DNA of 64,000 nt from a virus. The stretch spans positions 35,444 to 99,443 of IMG/VR virus record IMGVR_UViG_3300008261_001864; one strand, given 5' to 3'. The notes beneath the pieces were generated by a model that was given only the letters and a program-made list of their open reading frames with translations, was not told where the DNA came from and did no database searches. Below are positions 20,001 through 29,476 of this stretch, piece after piece (the stretch's first letter is position 1; every line of letters starts with the position of its first letter). The position numbers and the translations under genes were made by a program.

Positions 20001-23000
20001 GATCCCCGTACACCTTGATGCGGTTCATGCCCCGAGGGATGACCTGATAGGGATTGTCCTCGGTGGTGAAGAAGTAGTCCGTGAACGGGGTTCCGTCGGG
20101 CGGCGTGGACGATAGGAACAGGGGTGGGTCGGATGCCTCGTTGACGATTACCTGCCCTGCCGCCAAGGACACAAGGGTTCGGTTGGTGGTGCCAGGTGCC
20201 GGGTACGTCGCGCCCGCGATCTGATAGACATTCTGGGTGCCCACACGCAACAAAGAGCCGGTGGGCAGCTTGCTAGTCTGGTTGCCTGCCAACGTGAACG
20301 TCGAGGTGTCCTCGGTAAGGATGACCTTCTCGACGTAGAGGGGATACAGGAGGGTGACGGACTGCTCACCTCCAATCGCCTCGTACACGTTGTAGTCGAT
20401 CTGGAGTAGTTCCGAAGGGCCAACAATGGCCCCGTGGGGCACGGCGTCCGTGGTGGGCTTCAAGTCGGGCTGGAAAGTCATCGAGGACGACGACGTAGTG
20501 ACCACCACCTTCGCGGGCGTCTGCGGGCGACCCCCACGATAGACTTTGGGGGGAGGGTAGGCGGCGACCGTGCGACCATTGGGATTGAACGAGAAGGTGG
20601 TACCGGGCTCCGAACGGGGTGGGAGCCTCTCTCGACTGATTCCGAACGTCACCCGCTCTGTCGTGACGGGGAGTTGGTTGCCACTCTGGTCAAGGGGGAT
20701 GTAGGTGACGATAGCCTCCTCACCCGCCGCAAACCTCTCGGTGAACTCAATGAACCCAAGGGGCGGCTGGAGGCTGTAGTCGGTACCGGGCGTCTGCGTC
20801 ACGCAGGCATACACCTTCGGAGGGGTGCCCGAAGGGATGTCGGCCGCGCTAAAGTTCAAGTTCCCCGTCGCAGCACTCACCTGCACGGTGCCCGTGGTGA
20901 GTGTGGTGGAGAAATCGTTGTCGGTCGGAACAGCCGTCGTCGAGCCTATCTGGGTGTAGTTGTTCTGCCCGACTCGGAAGCGAGTATTGGGAGCATCCAC
21001 GACGTCGAGACGCAGGCGGCGATAGATGAGGTAAGCCCTCGGGGTGCTGGAGTTGTCCACCGGGCTACCGAGAAACGACAAGAAATCGGTACCTACGGAC
21101 GACACCACATAGCTTCCGATGTCGGGTCCCGTGCTGATGTAAAGGGTGTCCCCTGCCGTGACGCCTATAGCGATGAAGTCTCGGGTGGTGTCTTGGAGGG
21201 ACCCGTCGGGGGAGACGATCCCGTAGGCGTTGGCCGACTGAGGGATGATGTCGGTCTGGTTCTGGATGAATCCCAACTCGCGGATGCGTTCGACCCTCGT
21301 GATGGGATCGGGAAAGCTGATGGGCTGCCAGTAGCGGTCAGCCATGACCTCGGGGGAGCGGCGAATCTCGTACTCGACGTTGGTAGCGTTGATGAAGTCA
21401 CCGAGGTCGATGTCTGTGAGGAGCGGGGTGACGATAGACCCCGCACTCAACCGATAGATGCCCTTCGCTGGCCCTCCCTTGACCACCAAGACGTCATTAG
21501 ACTCGACTTGAAAGGTGGCCGAGTCGGGGTCCCAGAAGTTGCCGTTGTCGAGGATGCCGGTGGTGCCCTGCGCGACCACCTTGCCGACCGTGTTGACGAG
21601 AGTGACGACGCCTGGTACACGGTCCAGCAGATAGTCCACACCCTCTGTAAGGTCATTGAACAGGTTGGAGGACGGCGCAGACTCTAGGGCGAACTTGTTG
21701 TTGGCCCCGAGAATCAAAGGGTTGGGGAGCGGGAACGTGCCGTTCGGCTTGGTGAAGGTGAGGAACTGGTCCTTCTTACGGTTGGCAAACTTGAGTTGCC
21801 CATCCTCGTAGGAGAGGACGTACCCGAGGCCCGACGGAGGATCGCCGCTGTCGGCGGTAAGGTTGGTGAGGTTGCCCGTAAAAGTGCCCGTGCCTTGTTC
21901 CACAAAGACCTTGATGGGGAATCTGATCCCCTCGACAGGTAGCGCGGGCAGGGAGACAAACGGGGTCTGTCCGATGGGGTCTGCCAGCACGGCTGCGTAG
22001 TCGCCGTACTGCTTCCAGTATGAGGTCAGATCGAACTGGTCGGGGTTTGACCCTGATAGGTTGAGGAAGTTGCGAAAGAAACGGAGGCCCACACCGTTCT
22101 CAAGCAACAAGTCGCCAAACACCACTTGGACGGAGTGGCTGATAGTCCACGCCGAGAACTGCACCTGCCCGACGTCGTTGACCTGCACGGTCCCAGAGGC
22201 TTGGAGGGCCGCAGCACCAAAGGACTCCACCCGCTCCACGGTAGGGAACTGGTAGCCGTCATCCTGTACGAAGATGAGGTCGCCACCCCGATCAGGCGCT
22301 CCCACAATCGCATTGGGGGCCGAGGTGGTGCCGAGGTCCTGACGGGGCAGTTGTTTGCCGTACTCGATGAAAACGCCGTCGTAGTATATCTTGGAAGCCG
22401 CCAAGGCATCCGTGTACGAGAGCCTGATGAGGCCCGTTGCCCTCGACCATTGGAAGGCCCCTGGCAGAGGCATCGTGAAAGCGGTTTCATCCGCGACCTC
22501 CGTGGGGGTCAACCAGACCCCGTGATCGAGGCGAACGACAGGGCTTTGTCCCGTGGCGGGTAACGGGCTGAGAATGATGCCCTTCGCAAAATACTCCTCT
22601 GTCGTCCCGATCTGTCCGTCGCTCTGGTCGGGGGTGAAGAACGCCTGACGTTGCCACCGCAGAGTTTGACCTTCCCATGCGGTGAGGTCCGACGGGTTCC
22701 AGTTCAACTCACCCGTTGACCGCAGCATCTCGACGGTGCCCGAGGCAGGCGACCCGAACGCGCTTACGATGACGACGCCGATGGTGGTGCCACCCCCAAT
22801 GGCCCCGTAGGACAAACGGTAGGGAGCCGCAGGCAGCCCCTCAATCGGCACGGGAAGATGCAGACGCGGAGAGTCATTGAGGGTGGCTTGAACAACGCCG
22901 ATGACCTCTACGGGACCCCCCGGCAGCAGCTTGAAGGCTTGGGTGGTGTTGTCGTAGGTGAAGCGGTCGAAGGGTTGCGTGGTGGTTCCTTCGTTCTTGG

Positions 23001-23241
23001 ACCACGCAAACTTGGCCTCGACGAGCGACTGCCCTCTGGGGACGCCGCCCAATAGGGGCGGGGGGTGAGGCACCACCGTCACGAAGTAGTCCACTCGGGG
23101 GACGTTTTCGGACCCATCCGTAAAGTGCGCGTTGTAGGCCGTGGCGTTCAAGATCGCCGTCTTGGGCGTGAACGTAAACGGGGAGTTAGCCGCCCCGATG
23201 CGGGCTGGCTCGACGACGTAGCCCTTGACCGACATTCCCAT
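17074..23241 (-). CDS. Giant baseplate/tail structural protein (2055 residues)
   Basis: The longest protein in the window, started at ATG 23241 with a GAGG site seven bases upstream; a second in-frame ATG six bases later is a less likely start. The sequence is a chain of beta modules in which short segments such as 'VNG/VNDVGQVQF', 'GTDYSLQPPLGFIEF' and 'VDYLLDRVPGVVTL' recur. The latter two have the 'DY.l....G.v.f' hairpin also seen in the sheath and the tail-terminator-like protein. The C-terminal 45 residues form a helix (RYAAKRLSDLDEQMKNLTKL). No enzymatic motif is visible. Location in the baseplate block suggests a peripheral baseplate scaffold or short-fibre connector. Exact role unknown. 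Confidence 0.6.
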   Translation of the reverse strand: MGMSVKGYVVEPARIGAANSPFTFTPKTAILNATAYNAHFTDGSENVPRVDYFVTVVPHPPPLLGGVPRGQSLVEAKFAWSKNEGTTTQPFDRFTYDNTTQAFKLLPGGPVEVIGVVQATLNDSPRLHLPVPIEGLPAAPYRLSYGAIGGGTTIGVVIVSAFGSPASGTVEMLRSTGELNWNPSDLTAWEGQTLRWQRQAFFTPDQSDGQIGTTEEYFAKGIILSPLPATGQSPVVRLDHGVWLTPTEVADETAFTMPLPGAFQWSRATGLIRLSYTDALAASKIYYDGVFIEYGKQLPRQDLGTTSAPNAIVGAPDRGGDLIFVQDDGYQFPTVERVESFGAAALQASGTVQVNDVGQVQFSAWTISHSVQVVFGDLLLENGVGLRFFRNFLNLSGSNPDQFDLTSYWKQYGDYAAVLADPIGQTPFVSLPALPVEGIRFPIKVFVEQGTGTFTGNLTNLTADSGDPPSGLGYVLSYEDGQLKFANRKKDQFLTFTKPNGTFPLPNPLILGANNKFALESAPSSNLFNDLTEGVDYLLDRVPGVVTLVNTVGKVVAQGTTGILDNGNFWDPDSATFQVESNDVLVVKGGPAKGIYRLSAGSIVTPLLTDIDLGDFINATNVEYEIRRSPEVMADRYWQPISFPDPITRVERIRELGFIQNQTDIIPQSANAYGIVSPDGSLQDTTRDFIAIGVTAGDTLYISTGPDIGSYVVSSVGTDFLSFLGSPVDNSSTPRAYLIYRRLRLDVVDAPNTRFRVGQNNYTQIGSTTAVPTDNDFSTTLTTGTVQVSAATGNLNFSAADIPSGTPPKVYACVTQTPGTDYSLQPPLGFIEFTERFAAGEEAIVTYIPLDQSGNQLPVTTERVTFGISRERLPPRSEPGTTFSFNPNGRTVAAYPPPKVYRGGRPQTPAKVVVTTSSSSMTFQPDLKPTTDAVPHGAIVGPSELLQIDYNVYEAIGGEQSVTLLYPLYVEKVILTEDTSTFTLAGNQTSKLPTGSLLRVGTQNVYQIAGATYPAPGTTNRTLVSLAAGQVIVNEASDPPLFLSSTPPDGTPFTDYFFTTEDNPYQVIPRGMNRIKVYGDQTSVYVPGIVLLFTDGTHTFSDYYLVVGTKFLNGWTEVQLTSNAQRQYAPATAILKRSIRTIREDGDTRAATLLPPVLSQPYGIFRKASGKIGQFVSYGIDSAGIVNFDPPLSGADEVGICYLGNVSVKPASRLKYTYTHGIVPNTTSDEEPNGMLGQVLKMEYTIWSADTFYFRVETLTNFRGEVTAYFAAQAQGSAPSYGPRTENAPSSPGLPGQGRESIFYKEAHTSNMDLVARRFLKYSNDSINHLEDAIQSFDGRLVGADSGRFRFDGKVDNPPRDLYADVTNDIDDQLFYKKEWVIGGFIWWVETPRYTKMYLPSTVSRLYPTYKDHIFNATFAGSDTADIKDGDPILSFGTSDIDSLVESYYRRFPRALITAYVPAGATTIPVDNATGTSVFFRPGFKKDMKVLVTVLGTALPTYTGTVTVDPTGTALTVTPAVTTAIPRGATISLDPTDTVFQKQFEASLVKATGTLLYSNNFFYFNDPPLTNEFVECKSVYLVNKRTEPYRLPALDGLAESDINDMGLPIQTRTFECEQTYVDEEYAAVQTLAISTTTTNTIPGVALNFTNSLTRTGGFGTPAPQQYDIVRFMTGPNAGAGWRLITALTATTLTVDPPFPTTSGAETVLITSAPNVASGTCTISSSTLISGAALASAAIGHTVIFTDPTHVNAGKRRQIVTKPNSTTATLDYPVSFIGTPSTCTFRVSNHLSTSQLWVAPKIAANKVKPFVLTNNSPAGGVDSEVLAIQRFLDGNPAKGTDGILTDLLTTTTRTGAVNGSDLTDASFDFEAANIAVGCFVYVESGDNRGVYAVTAVTPQTLTCDVPFPTAGNVTYRLVNVFGLSVSSLRDLLGVLHASQDWGAAANTWTALLDQTSVVAGPDAAFTYVNRLMGDDVSNRSNALSDRQGYLASPTGPATKISLILQDRDQLYNKRFIWIDGRVNVQTGLLYLVDRYAAKRLSDLDEQMKNLTKLASM

Positions 23242-23250
23242 CCGACAACC

Positions 23251-23823
23251 TCATATGATCTTGCCCACACCCACCCCGGAGGACGGGGAAGGTGCAGGCG
23301 CTCCCACAATAGGGACCGGGATAGTGAATCCTGCAAAGGCTATGTCGAGGCCCATCCCAATCGCCGTGGCGAGTTGAGCCACCGAAGTCCCTGTCATGCC
23401 CGCTGCCGCAAAACCCGCCAGCATCGACGGTACCGAAGAAGGCCCTGGGAAAGAAGCCACCCCTGTGCCGACCCCAACCGTGGGATGCACGGTTGTTATC
23501 ATGCCCTGCAAGAAAGCGAGCGAGAGGCCGTTTGCAAGAGCGGCTATTAGCTGGGGGGCCGATGTGCCCGCCATGTTCATGCCCGCAAACCCCGTGGTAA
23601 GGCCCGCCAGCAATAGGGGCTGGGGGATCGCACAAGGGAATAGCCCCGCACCAACCCCAAGGGTGCCGACATCTACGGTTGTGACGACAAGGGTACTGGA
23701 TGTCCACAGGTTGACGCCTGTGCCCACCCCGAGGGAGAGTTGTGGCAACCCAACGCCCGTAAAGGCGACCCCCGCAAAAGACGCAGCCAGCGTACCTGCT
23801 ATGGTGGGGGGTGTAAGTGGCAT
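23251..23823 (-). CDS. Hydrophobic three-repeat protein next to the spike
   Basis: 190 residues built from three repeats of about 60 residues. Each has an alanine/glycine-rich helix ('LAGF.AAGMTGTS.AQL', 'LTTGFAGMNMAGTSAPQL') and then a valine/glycine strand ending in a 'VGVGTGV' or 'LGVGAG' turn. Its start codon overlaps the spike gene's stop (TGATG), so the two are tightly coupled. Position directly after the spike gene, where PAAR-type tips often lie, suggests a spike-tip or hub accessory. The sequence is not PAAR-like, lacks the conserved metal ligands and resembles no family I know. It could also be a hub plug or a membrane-interacting protein. Confidence 0.55.
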   Translation of the reverse strand: MPLTPPTIAGTLAASFAGVAFTGVGLPQLSLGVGTGVNLWTSSTLVVTTVDVGTLGVGAGLFPCAIPQPLLLAGLTTGFAGMNMAGTSAPQLIAALANGLSLAFLQGMITTVHPTVGVGTGVASFPGPSSVPSMLAGFAAAGMTGTSVAQLATAIGMGLDIAFAGFTIPVPIVGAPAPSPSSGVGVGKII

Positions 23824-26003
23824 CAGATCGACCTTACACCAGCACTCCCAAGAAGCGGTAGCCCTGTGATGTAGTCGAGGGTCGGAGTCCCAGGGGGCAG
23901 CGAGGGCGTTGCCCGCACCACACCAAGAACTGCTGTGGCCGCGCCTCCCAGCATGATGTTTGGGGAGGAGAGGTCAATACCCGCAGGACTCACGATGGTC
24001 ACCAAGGCACCCGCTGTGACGCTGACCGCCGCCGCCGCCGTCAACGAGTATGCTGCACCAGACGAGACGGTGAAGGCCGCGCCAGAAGTTTGAGTGATGG
24101 ATGCACCCGAAGATTCCGTGATGGCCGCCGTTGCCGTTGTGGAGATCGTGCCGTTGACGGTGACTGTCTTGGACCCTGCCGCGAGCGACTCGACGACAGG
24201 CCCAGCGATGACGTTCTTGAACTCCCCTCCCGAGATGATGGTTTCGTTCTTGTCTTGGGCATACGTCAGATAGGTCATACCATTGATGTTGACGTTACAC
24301 CCGCCCGCGTTCATCGAGTAGCCGCTGATCGCCGTTTGGCTGATCTTGTCGGCCCGAGTGGTCGCCGCACCGTTGGAGGCGACGATGAAAGAACCACCCG
24401 TCTGGAGGTAGGTGTCGCCCGCCGACATCATGGTGTGCTTGCCCGAGACATCCGTGGACAGGCTGTTACCCTGCGCGTCGGCGGCTCCGACATACCTGTT
24501 CTTCACAGGGCCGCGATACACGATGTCGAGAGAGTTCCCTGTGTCGGTGTTGCGACCAATCTCAGCCTTGATGCCGCCCTCCAGCTTGGCGAAAAGGCTC
24601 GTGTTGGAAGGAGAGGCCGCGCCGACAAAGAGTTTCAAGGCTCCCAGCAGGTTGAGGTCCGCAGACACTCCCTTCACACTGTCGCCGTAGGCGTCGTTGG
24701 AAGGCTTCGGCACCTGCATGAGCAGCTTGCCCTGCTTTTGAACAGCGACCGCGAACGGTACGTCGTCGGCTGTCGTAAAGACGGGGTTGATGCGGAACAG
24801 GAAGGCGGCTGCCGAGGTCTTGGCATCGAGGTCCGAACTGTTGCGATTGATAGTCTCAAGGGTGAACTTGCCTGGCGTCAACGCCTTACCCATCCCCCAT
24901 AGCTGGGGGCGTAGGATTTGCCCGTACTGCTTGATGCCTAGCGTCGAGTAGGGATCGTTGCCGATCACCGTCCCCATGACGTGTTCGATGTAGGTCATTC
25001 TCGGGTTGGGGCAGAACCCGTCGATCTCCGTGTGGACCTCTTGGACGAGTTCGGTGTCGTGGGCGATCTCGGTACGGACCTCCGTGAAAGCGGCACCGGC
25101 ACCCTCATCCGGCTTCGCCTCGATGCCAGCCTCCGAGGAGGTGGACGGGTAAAAGACGGTCTTGCCGTTCGAGTAGGTGACGGGAGGGAAGTCCGTGGCG
25201 TTGTTGAACTGCTCCAACAGCACACCGCTCGGTGACGCAAACTTGTAATCGCCTCCGACGGGACCTGGGCCGAGGTTCTGGTAGTCATCACGGCCATAGT
25301 ACCCAGCGGCCTCGTCCTTCAAGGTCTTGGTCGAACCATCGGCTGTGACCACCTCGCGGGGTATCCAGAACACCTGTCGGCGTACCGGCCCCGAGTAACG
25401 CTTGACGCCTGCCTCGTTGTCGAACCGATGGATGGCTTGCGTGACGAGAGTGCGTTCCTCGTCCCTGAGTTCAATGAGGTCGCCTGCCCTGTTGACAAGG
25501 TTGACGCTGCGGTTCAACCACATCTCTGCGCCGCTCGACGACATACCGCCGACGTCACCAGGCTGCATCTTGAACCGCTTGTACCGTACAGGACCACCGA
25601 CATAGTTCCGATAGTCGGCCTTGTCCTCCTCGTCGATGTCGTTGGGGTCGCTGGCTGCAAAGGGATCGTACCGTAGCCCCTGCCGGTTTCCTGTCGGCAG
25701 GTACCCAAGGATGGTGGCCTCCGCGATGTTGTGCTTGGGCGACACCATTCGGTAGCCCACCATCACGAACGAGCCTACCTCGGGGATACCTCCCCAGAAG
25801 CTACGAGGCCCGCACATGGCCTGCGACAACTCCACCTCCATCCGATAGCCGCTGCCCGTGATGATCTTGACGTCCACCTTCATGTTGACTTCATCGACCC
25901 TCTGGACCACCCCAACACGGAAGCCGTGTGAGGTGCCGTGGTTGTCGATGAAGTCCTCGTTGACGGCGAAGTTGTCGGGGTACTTGGAGACGTAGTGGAT
26001 CAT
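23823..26003 (-). CDS. Central tail spike (gpV/gp5-like), OB fold plus beta-helix
   Basis: 726 residues. The N-terminal ~120 residues fit an OB-fold spike domain: VGVVQRVDEVNMKVDVKI followed by the 'CGPRSFWGGIPEVGSFVMVGY' type segment (residues 66-86), typical of base V/gp5 proteins. A long middle region follows. The C-terminus has short repeats ('SSGASITQTSGAAFTVSSG') before a final glycine-rich part, consistent with the triangular beta-helix that pierces the outer membrane. No lysozyme domain is present; the M23 domain of a neighbouring gene may supply peptidoglycan hydrolysis. The ATG abuts the hub gene's stop region (TAG ATG), which fits the usual hub-spike order. Confidence 0.82.
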   Translation of the reverse strand: MIHYVSKYPDNFAVNEDFIDNHGTSHGFRVGVVQRVDEVNMKVDVKIITGSGYRMEVELSQAMCGPRSFWGGIPEVGSFVMVGYRMVSPKHNIAEATILGYLPTGNRQGLRYDPFAASDPNDIDEEDKADYRNYVGGPVRYKRFKMQPGDVGGMSSSGAEMWLNRSVNLVNRAGDLIELRDEERTLVTQAIHRFDNEAGVKRYSGPVRRQVFWIPREVVTADGSTKTLKDEAAGYYGRDDYQNLGPGPVGGDYKFASPSGVLLEQFNNATDFPPVTYSNGKTVFYPSTSSEAGIEAKPDEGAGAAFTEVRTEIAHDTELVQEVHTEIDGFCPNPRMTYIEHVMGTVIGNDPYSTLGIKQYGQILRPQLWGMGKALTPGKFTLETINRNSSDLDAKTSAAAFLFRINPVFTTADDVPFAVAVQKQGKLLMQVPKPSNDAYGDSVKGVSADLNLLGALKLFVGAASPSNTSLFAKLEGGIKAEIGRNTDTGNSLDIVYRGPVKNRYVGAADAQGNSLSTDVSGKHTMMSAGDTYLQTGGSFIVASNGAATTRADKISQTAISGYSMNAGGCNVNINGMTYLTYAQDKNETIISGGEFKNVIAGPVVESLAAGSKTVTVNGTISTTATAAITESSGASITQTSGAAFTVSSGAAYSLTAAAAVSVTAGALVTIVSPAGIDLSSPNIMLGGAATAVLGVVRATPSLPPGTPTLDYITGLPLLGSAGVRSI

Positions 26004-29000
26004 CTATTTGCCGTACTTCTTGGAGGCACCCGTGGCACCGGCACCATAGGTGGGTTCGGGGGGCGGTGCGGACGGAGTGTTGACAGCGGCATCCGAAAGC
26101 GGGCCTCCGTTGACGGCCTGTGCAAGTTTCAGCTTCTCCTCGTCGAGTTGCTGCTGGTACTTGTTGACGCGGGCTTGGGCCTCATCCAACACATATTGCG
26201 GGACAGGGGGGACCGCCTGCTGTGCCTTGGCAAGGTCGGCCTGTGCTTGTGCGAGAGCCTCGGCGTTGCGGGCGACCGAGAACTCAAGGTTCTTGATGAC
26301 GGTCCCTCGGACAAAGCTATCCGCAGCGGTGGTGACCGCCTCTTGGAAGCCCAGCTTGGCGGTATCGACCATCCCTGCAATATCCGTGAAGCCCATAGCC
26401 GCCCAACGGGCTGGGTCATTGAAGGGCGGCTTGAAGCGGCTGTCGGGCGTGCCTGTATCGTTGTCTGGGAAGCGGCCAGGTGTTGTCGGTGCGTCACCGC
26501 CTCGAAGCGCCTTCTCTAGTTCTTGGTGTGGCTCGTCCAAGGCTTTGTAGAGGTCGAACAGGTACTTGTTGACCTTGGTGATGACTTGATCGGACGTAAT
26601 CGCAGGCAAGGTGTCGGTGTTGACAGGTCGGTTGTCGGTCCTGCCGCCCGTGGTTGTGATGGTGGTGCCTTCGAGCGTGACAGGAGCGCCGGTTAGACCG
26701 TTGACGGGTTCAATCTTGGTGGCTTGGCTCATAAACGCCAAGTCGGACCGCGACAACAGACACGAACAAGGTGACGCACCCCCCGTGACGTCACCCTTGA
26801 CCGACATCTCGGCAAGGGTGAGGGCGCGGGTTAGCTGCGTGGCCTCAATGCTGTCAGGTATCCGCAGCGTCTCAGTGGACCCCAGAGGAGCGGAGTTGAT
26901 GAGGTTGGTGGCCGTCGATGAGTAGTCGGGAGTGGTCACTGTGGGGGTGCCAGAACTAAACTTGGAGCCGAACTGAGTGGCCCCCGTCTCTAGGTCCTCG
27001 GGCTGCAAGGTCGCAAGGTTCCGCGCAGGGTTGGGGAACGCTGTCGTGACCCCTCGGAGGCCCACGGACTGCGCGATCAGCGTGTCCGACAAGTTGCCCG
27101 AGAGCGTGGTCTGGAGGGAGATACTGGCGGCCTGATTGGCTTGGTTGGCGTTCCAGACAAGGGACCCGTCTCGTAGCGACAGGCCACGGCCGTACCGAAA
27201 CTGACCGACAACCTCAAAACCACGCTCATCCGAGACGGGACGGATGAGCGCCATACCACCTCGGGAAGTAGTCTTGAACCCCGCAGAGTCATCGCTGATT
27301 CTCGCGGCACTAAGAAGGATTGTCTCAGCGACGACGGGCTTATTGTTGGAAACCGCACCGCCCGCGTCGTACAGGTAGGTGAACACACCTGCCGAGTTCA
27401 GCCCGTATTGATAACGGTTCTGCATATACTTGACGCGGAGGGCACTTGATTTTCCTTCCTGTAGGGACTTGTCATACGCCGCTGCAAGGGAGGTCATGTT
27501 CGTGGTGCGTCTTTCTTCTGCGGTCTTACGAGCCTTGTCCTCTGCGGCCTTGGGCAACCGTTCTACCTTTTTGATCTCGGAGCCACCCACCCCTGACTCG
27601 GAGGGTAGCTTCGTGGGCTTGAAAGGCCGTGTGTAGGCCATGACCACGTTAGGGAACCCGCAGGGGCGTCCCGTCTTTGGGTGGCGCAAGATGAGAGGCG
27701 CGTAGGGGTTCTGGGCAGCGGGCTTATCGAACATCGACAAATCTTCGGGGGGCAGCACGGCGGCGTCCCCCAACTCGATCTTGAACTTCGCCGCCTCGGC
27801 CAACTGCCTCGCCGTGTACTTGAAGATGCCCGGATTCTGCTCGATGGTTTCCGGCGCTGCCACGGTACCCGTTGGGGCTGCCTTTCCTGTTGTCGCGGCT
27901 TTTGAGACGGCGGGAGGGGTATAGCCCGTGAGTTTCAACTTGCCGATGCCTCTCGGCGCGAAGAACTTGGTTCTACGAGCCGTCAACGTCAACGTCGTCT
28001 GGGCCGACCCACCAAACTGAATGTTGTGCGATACGCCCGTGACGTACCACATCTGGTCTTTGGGAGCGACGTAGATGGGGAACCCCATCCGTAACTCGGG
28101 CCGCAGCGGGATGCTGACCGTCCCGCGATGACGACGGGCGTTCAAGCGATCCATCACGTCCATGCCGTAGTAGAACATGAGTTGGGGGTCGCCCATGAAC
28201 TCGCTGTTCAACTGGTGGGTGCGCCAGCCGTACTTACGAAGGAGGTGCCAATCCGTCACGCTGGTGAACGGCTCAATGTCCTGCGGCATACCGTAGTCGA
28301 TGGCACCACCGAAACTACCCGCCATCTGGACCTGGGTGACTACTTCCGACTCGGACTCCGAGAAGTCCCAATCTATGATGTCGATGTCCTGTATCCAACT
28401 GACCGGCTTGTTGGGCAGGGTGTCGAGGTTGTAGAAGGGCGGCTTGAACACGATGTCGCCCGTCACGTCCATGTAGAACTCGTACCCAATGGCGTCCTTG
28501 GCGGCGTTGGCGATCTCTAGCTTCGTCTGGTACTCGGACTGCCACAGGTTGACCTGCCCTGCGTTGGCGAACTGCGTCTTGAAGGCCACGACGTTCTGGC
28601 TGGTGGGGTCGAAGATCATACCCCCGCCGTACTTGCCGCCGTTGGACCGTCGGACCTCCTGAGAGGCAAAGGGCTGACCCTTTAGTTCGTCTTTGTGCAG
28701 GCTGTATTTTTGAGCCAAGGTCGCACCACGAATCGCCACACCCTGCGCCCCGTAGAGCAGCAGATTGTTCTGCATCCGCGTGAACCGCTTGGACCAATAC
28801 AGGGTGAGGTCTGCGAGGGCCGCCGCGAACGTACTTTGCTGCCCCGCCTCGGGGTTGTAGCTGGTGAGGCTGCCCGTACCCACCACGACGTCGCCTGTCG
28901 CCTGCTGGGCAAGCGTCCAGATGACATCGTAGGGGTTCATGCCGTGGAACACGTTGCCGAACAGGTCCCACCCCATAGCCGTCTTGGGGGCCGTCCACGC

Positions 29001-29456
29001 GGGGTTGATGTTGATTTTGCAGAGTTCCCACCACTTGAGGATGTCCGCACAGTTGATGGCGATGGTGTGCTGGCCCGACGAGTATTGGTCGGTGACCTCG
29101 GTGACGAACCCCCAGAAGATGGGGTAGTATTGAGGGACTCCTTCGACCAGGTAGTACCCCTTGGCGTAAATCTCAATCTCCATCATCGGGGAGATGACGG
29201 GAACGCCCTCGAAGTACACGTCGTCGATGGAGTGCCGAGGAACAGACAGGTTGATGGACGCCGACCCAGGGCAACTGTCCACGTTGAGATCGACCTGGAT
29301 GCTCGTGATGTACTTGTGGATGTCGAACTTCCGCATACACCCACCACAGGCTATGACGTCGGACTCTCCGTTGATGTAGACGATGGCATCCGGCGCTACC
29401 GTGATGGTCGGGCGAACGTTGGGCTGGAAGGTACCTTGGAAGGGGCCGCGTGCCAT
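26004..29456 (-). CDS. Tail hub protein (gpD/gp27-like) with long C-terminal extension
   Basis: 1150 residues from ATG 29456, preceded by GGAG; the longer reading from 29519 overlaps the upstream gene and lacks support. The N-terminal third resembles hub proteins: residues 15-150 contain 'SIQVDLNVD..PGSASINLSVP', then YYPIFWGFVTEVTD and a 'CADILKWW' turn. A CGGC pair near residue 40 could coordinate metal or form a disulphide. The C-terminal half (from about 560) is not hub-like: it contains charged helices, a ~250-residue low-complexity part and a terminal coiled coil (EALAQAQADLAKAQQAV). The hub forms the threefold adaptor for the spike. The extension may be a linker to the baseplate periphery. 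Confidence 0.78.
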   Translation of the reverse strand: MARGPFQGTFQPNVRPTITVAPDAIVYINGESDVIACGGCMRKFDIHKYITSIQVDLNVDSCPGSASINLSVPRHSIDDVYFEGVPVISPMMEIEIYAKGYYLVEGVPQYYPIFWGFVTEVTDQYSSGQHTIAINCADILKWWELCKININPAWTAPKTAMGWDLFGNVFHGMNPYDVIWTLAQQATGDVVVGTGSLTSYNPEAGQQSTFAAALADLTLYWSKRFTRMQNNLLLYGAQGVAIRGATLAQKYSLHKDELKGQPFASQEVRRSNGGKYGGGMIFDPTSQNVVAFKTQFANAGQVNLWQSEYQTKLEIANAAKDAIGYEFYMDVTGDIVFKPPFYNLDTLPNKPVSWIQDIDIIDWDFSESESEVVTQVQMAGSFGGAIDYGMPQDIEPFTSVTDWHLLRKYGWRTHQLNSEFMGDPQLMFYYGMDVMDRLNARRHRGTVSIPLRPELRMGFPIYVAPKDQMWYVTGVSHNIQFGGSAQTTLTLTARRTKFFAPRGIGKLKLTGYTPPAVSKAATTGKAAPTGTVAAPETIEQNPGIFKYTARQLAEAAKFKIELGDAAVLPPEDLSMFDKPAAQNPYAPLILRHPKTGRPCGFPNVVMAYTRPFKPTKLPSESGVGGSEIKKVERLPKAAEDKARKTAEERRTTNMTSLAAAYDKSLQEGKSSALRVKYMQNRYQYGLNSAGVFTYLYDAGGAVSNNKPVVAETILLSAARISDDSAGFKTTSRGGMALIRPVSDERGFEVVGQFRYGRGLSLRDGSLVWNANQANQAASISLQTTLSGNLSDTLIAQSVGLRGVTTAFPNPARNLATLQPEDLETGATQFGSKFSSGTPTVTTPDYSSTATNLINSAPLGSTETLRIPDSIEATQLTRALTLAEMSVKGDVTGGASPCSCLLSRSDLAFMSQATKIEPVNGLTGAPVTLEGTTITTTGGRTDNRPVNTDTLPAITSDQVITKVNKYLFDLYKALDEPHQELEKALRGGDAPTTPGRFPDNDTGTPDSRFKPPFNDPARWAAMGFTDIAGMVDTAKLGFQEAVTTAADSFVRGTVIKNLEFSVARNAEALAQAQADLAKAQQAVPPVPQYVLDEAQARVNKYQQQLDEEKLKLAQAVNGGPLSDAAVNTPSAPPPEPTYGAGATGASKKYGK

Positions 29457-29476
29457 GATGTACTCCGAGGTTGACC

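Noticed and set aside
20434-21687. 417-residue plus-strand frame
   Set aside because: Antisense shadow of the 2055-residue gene.
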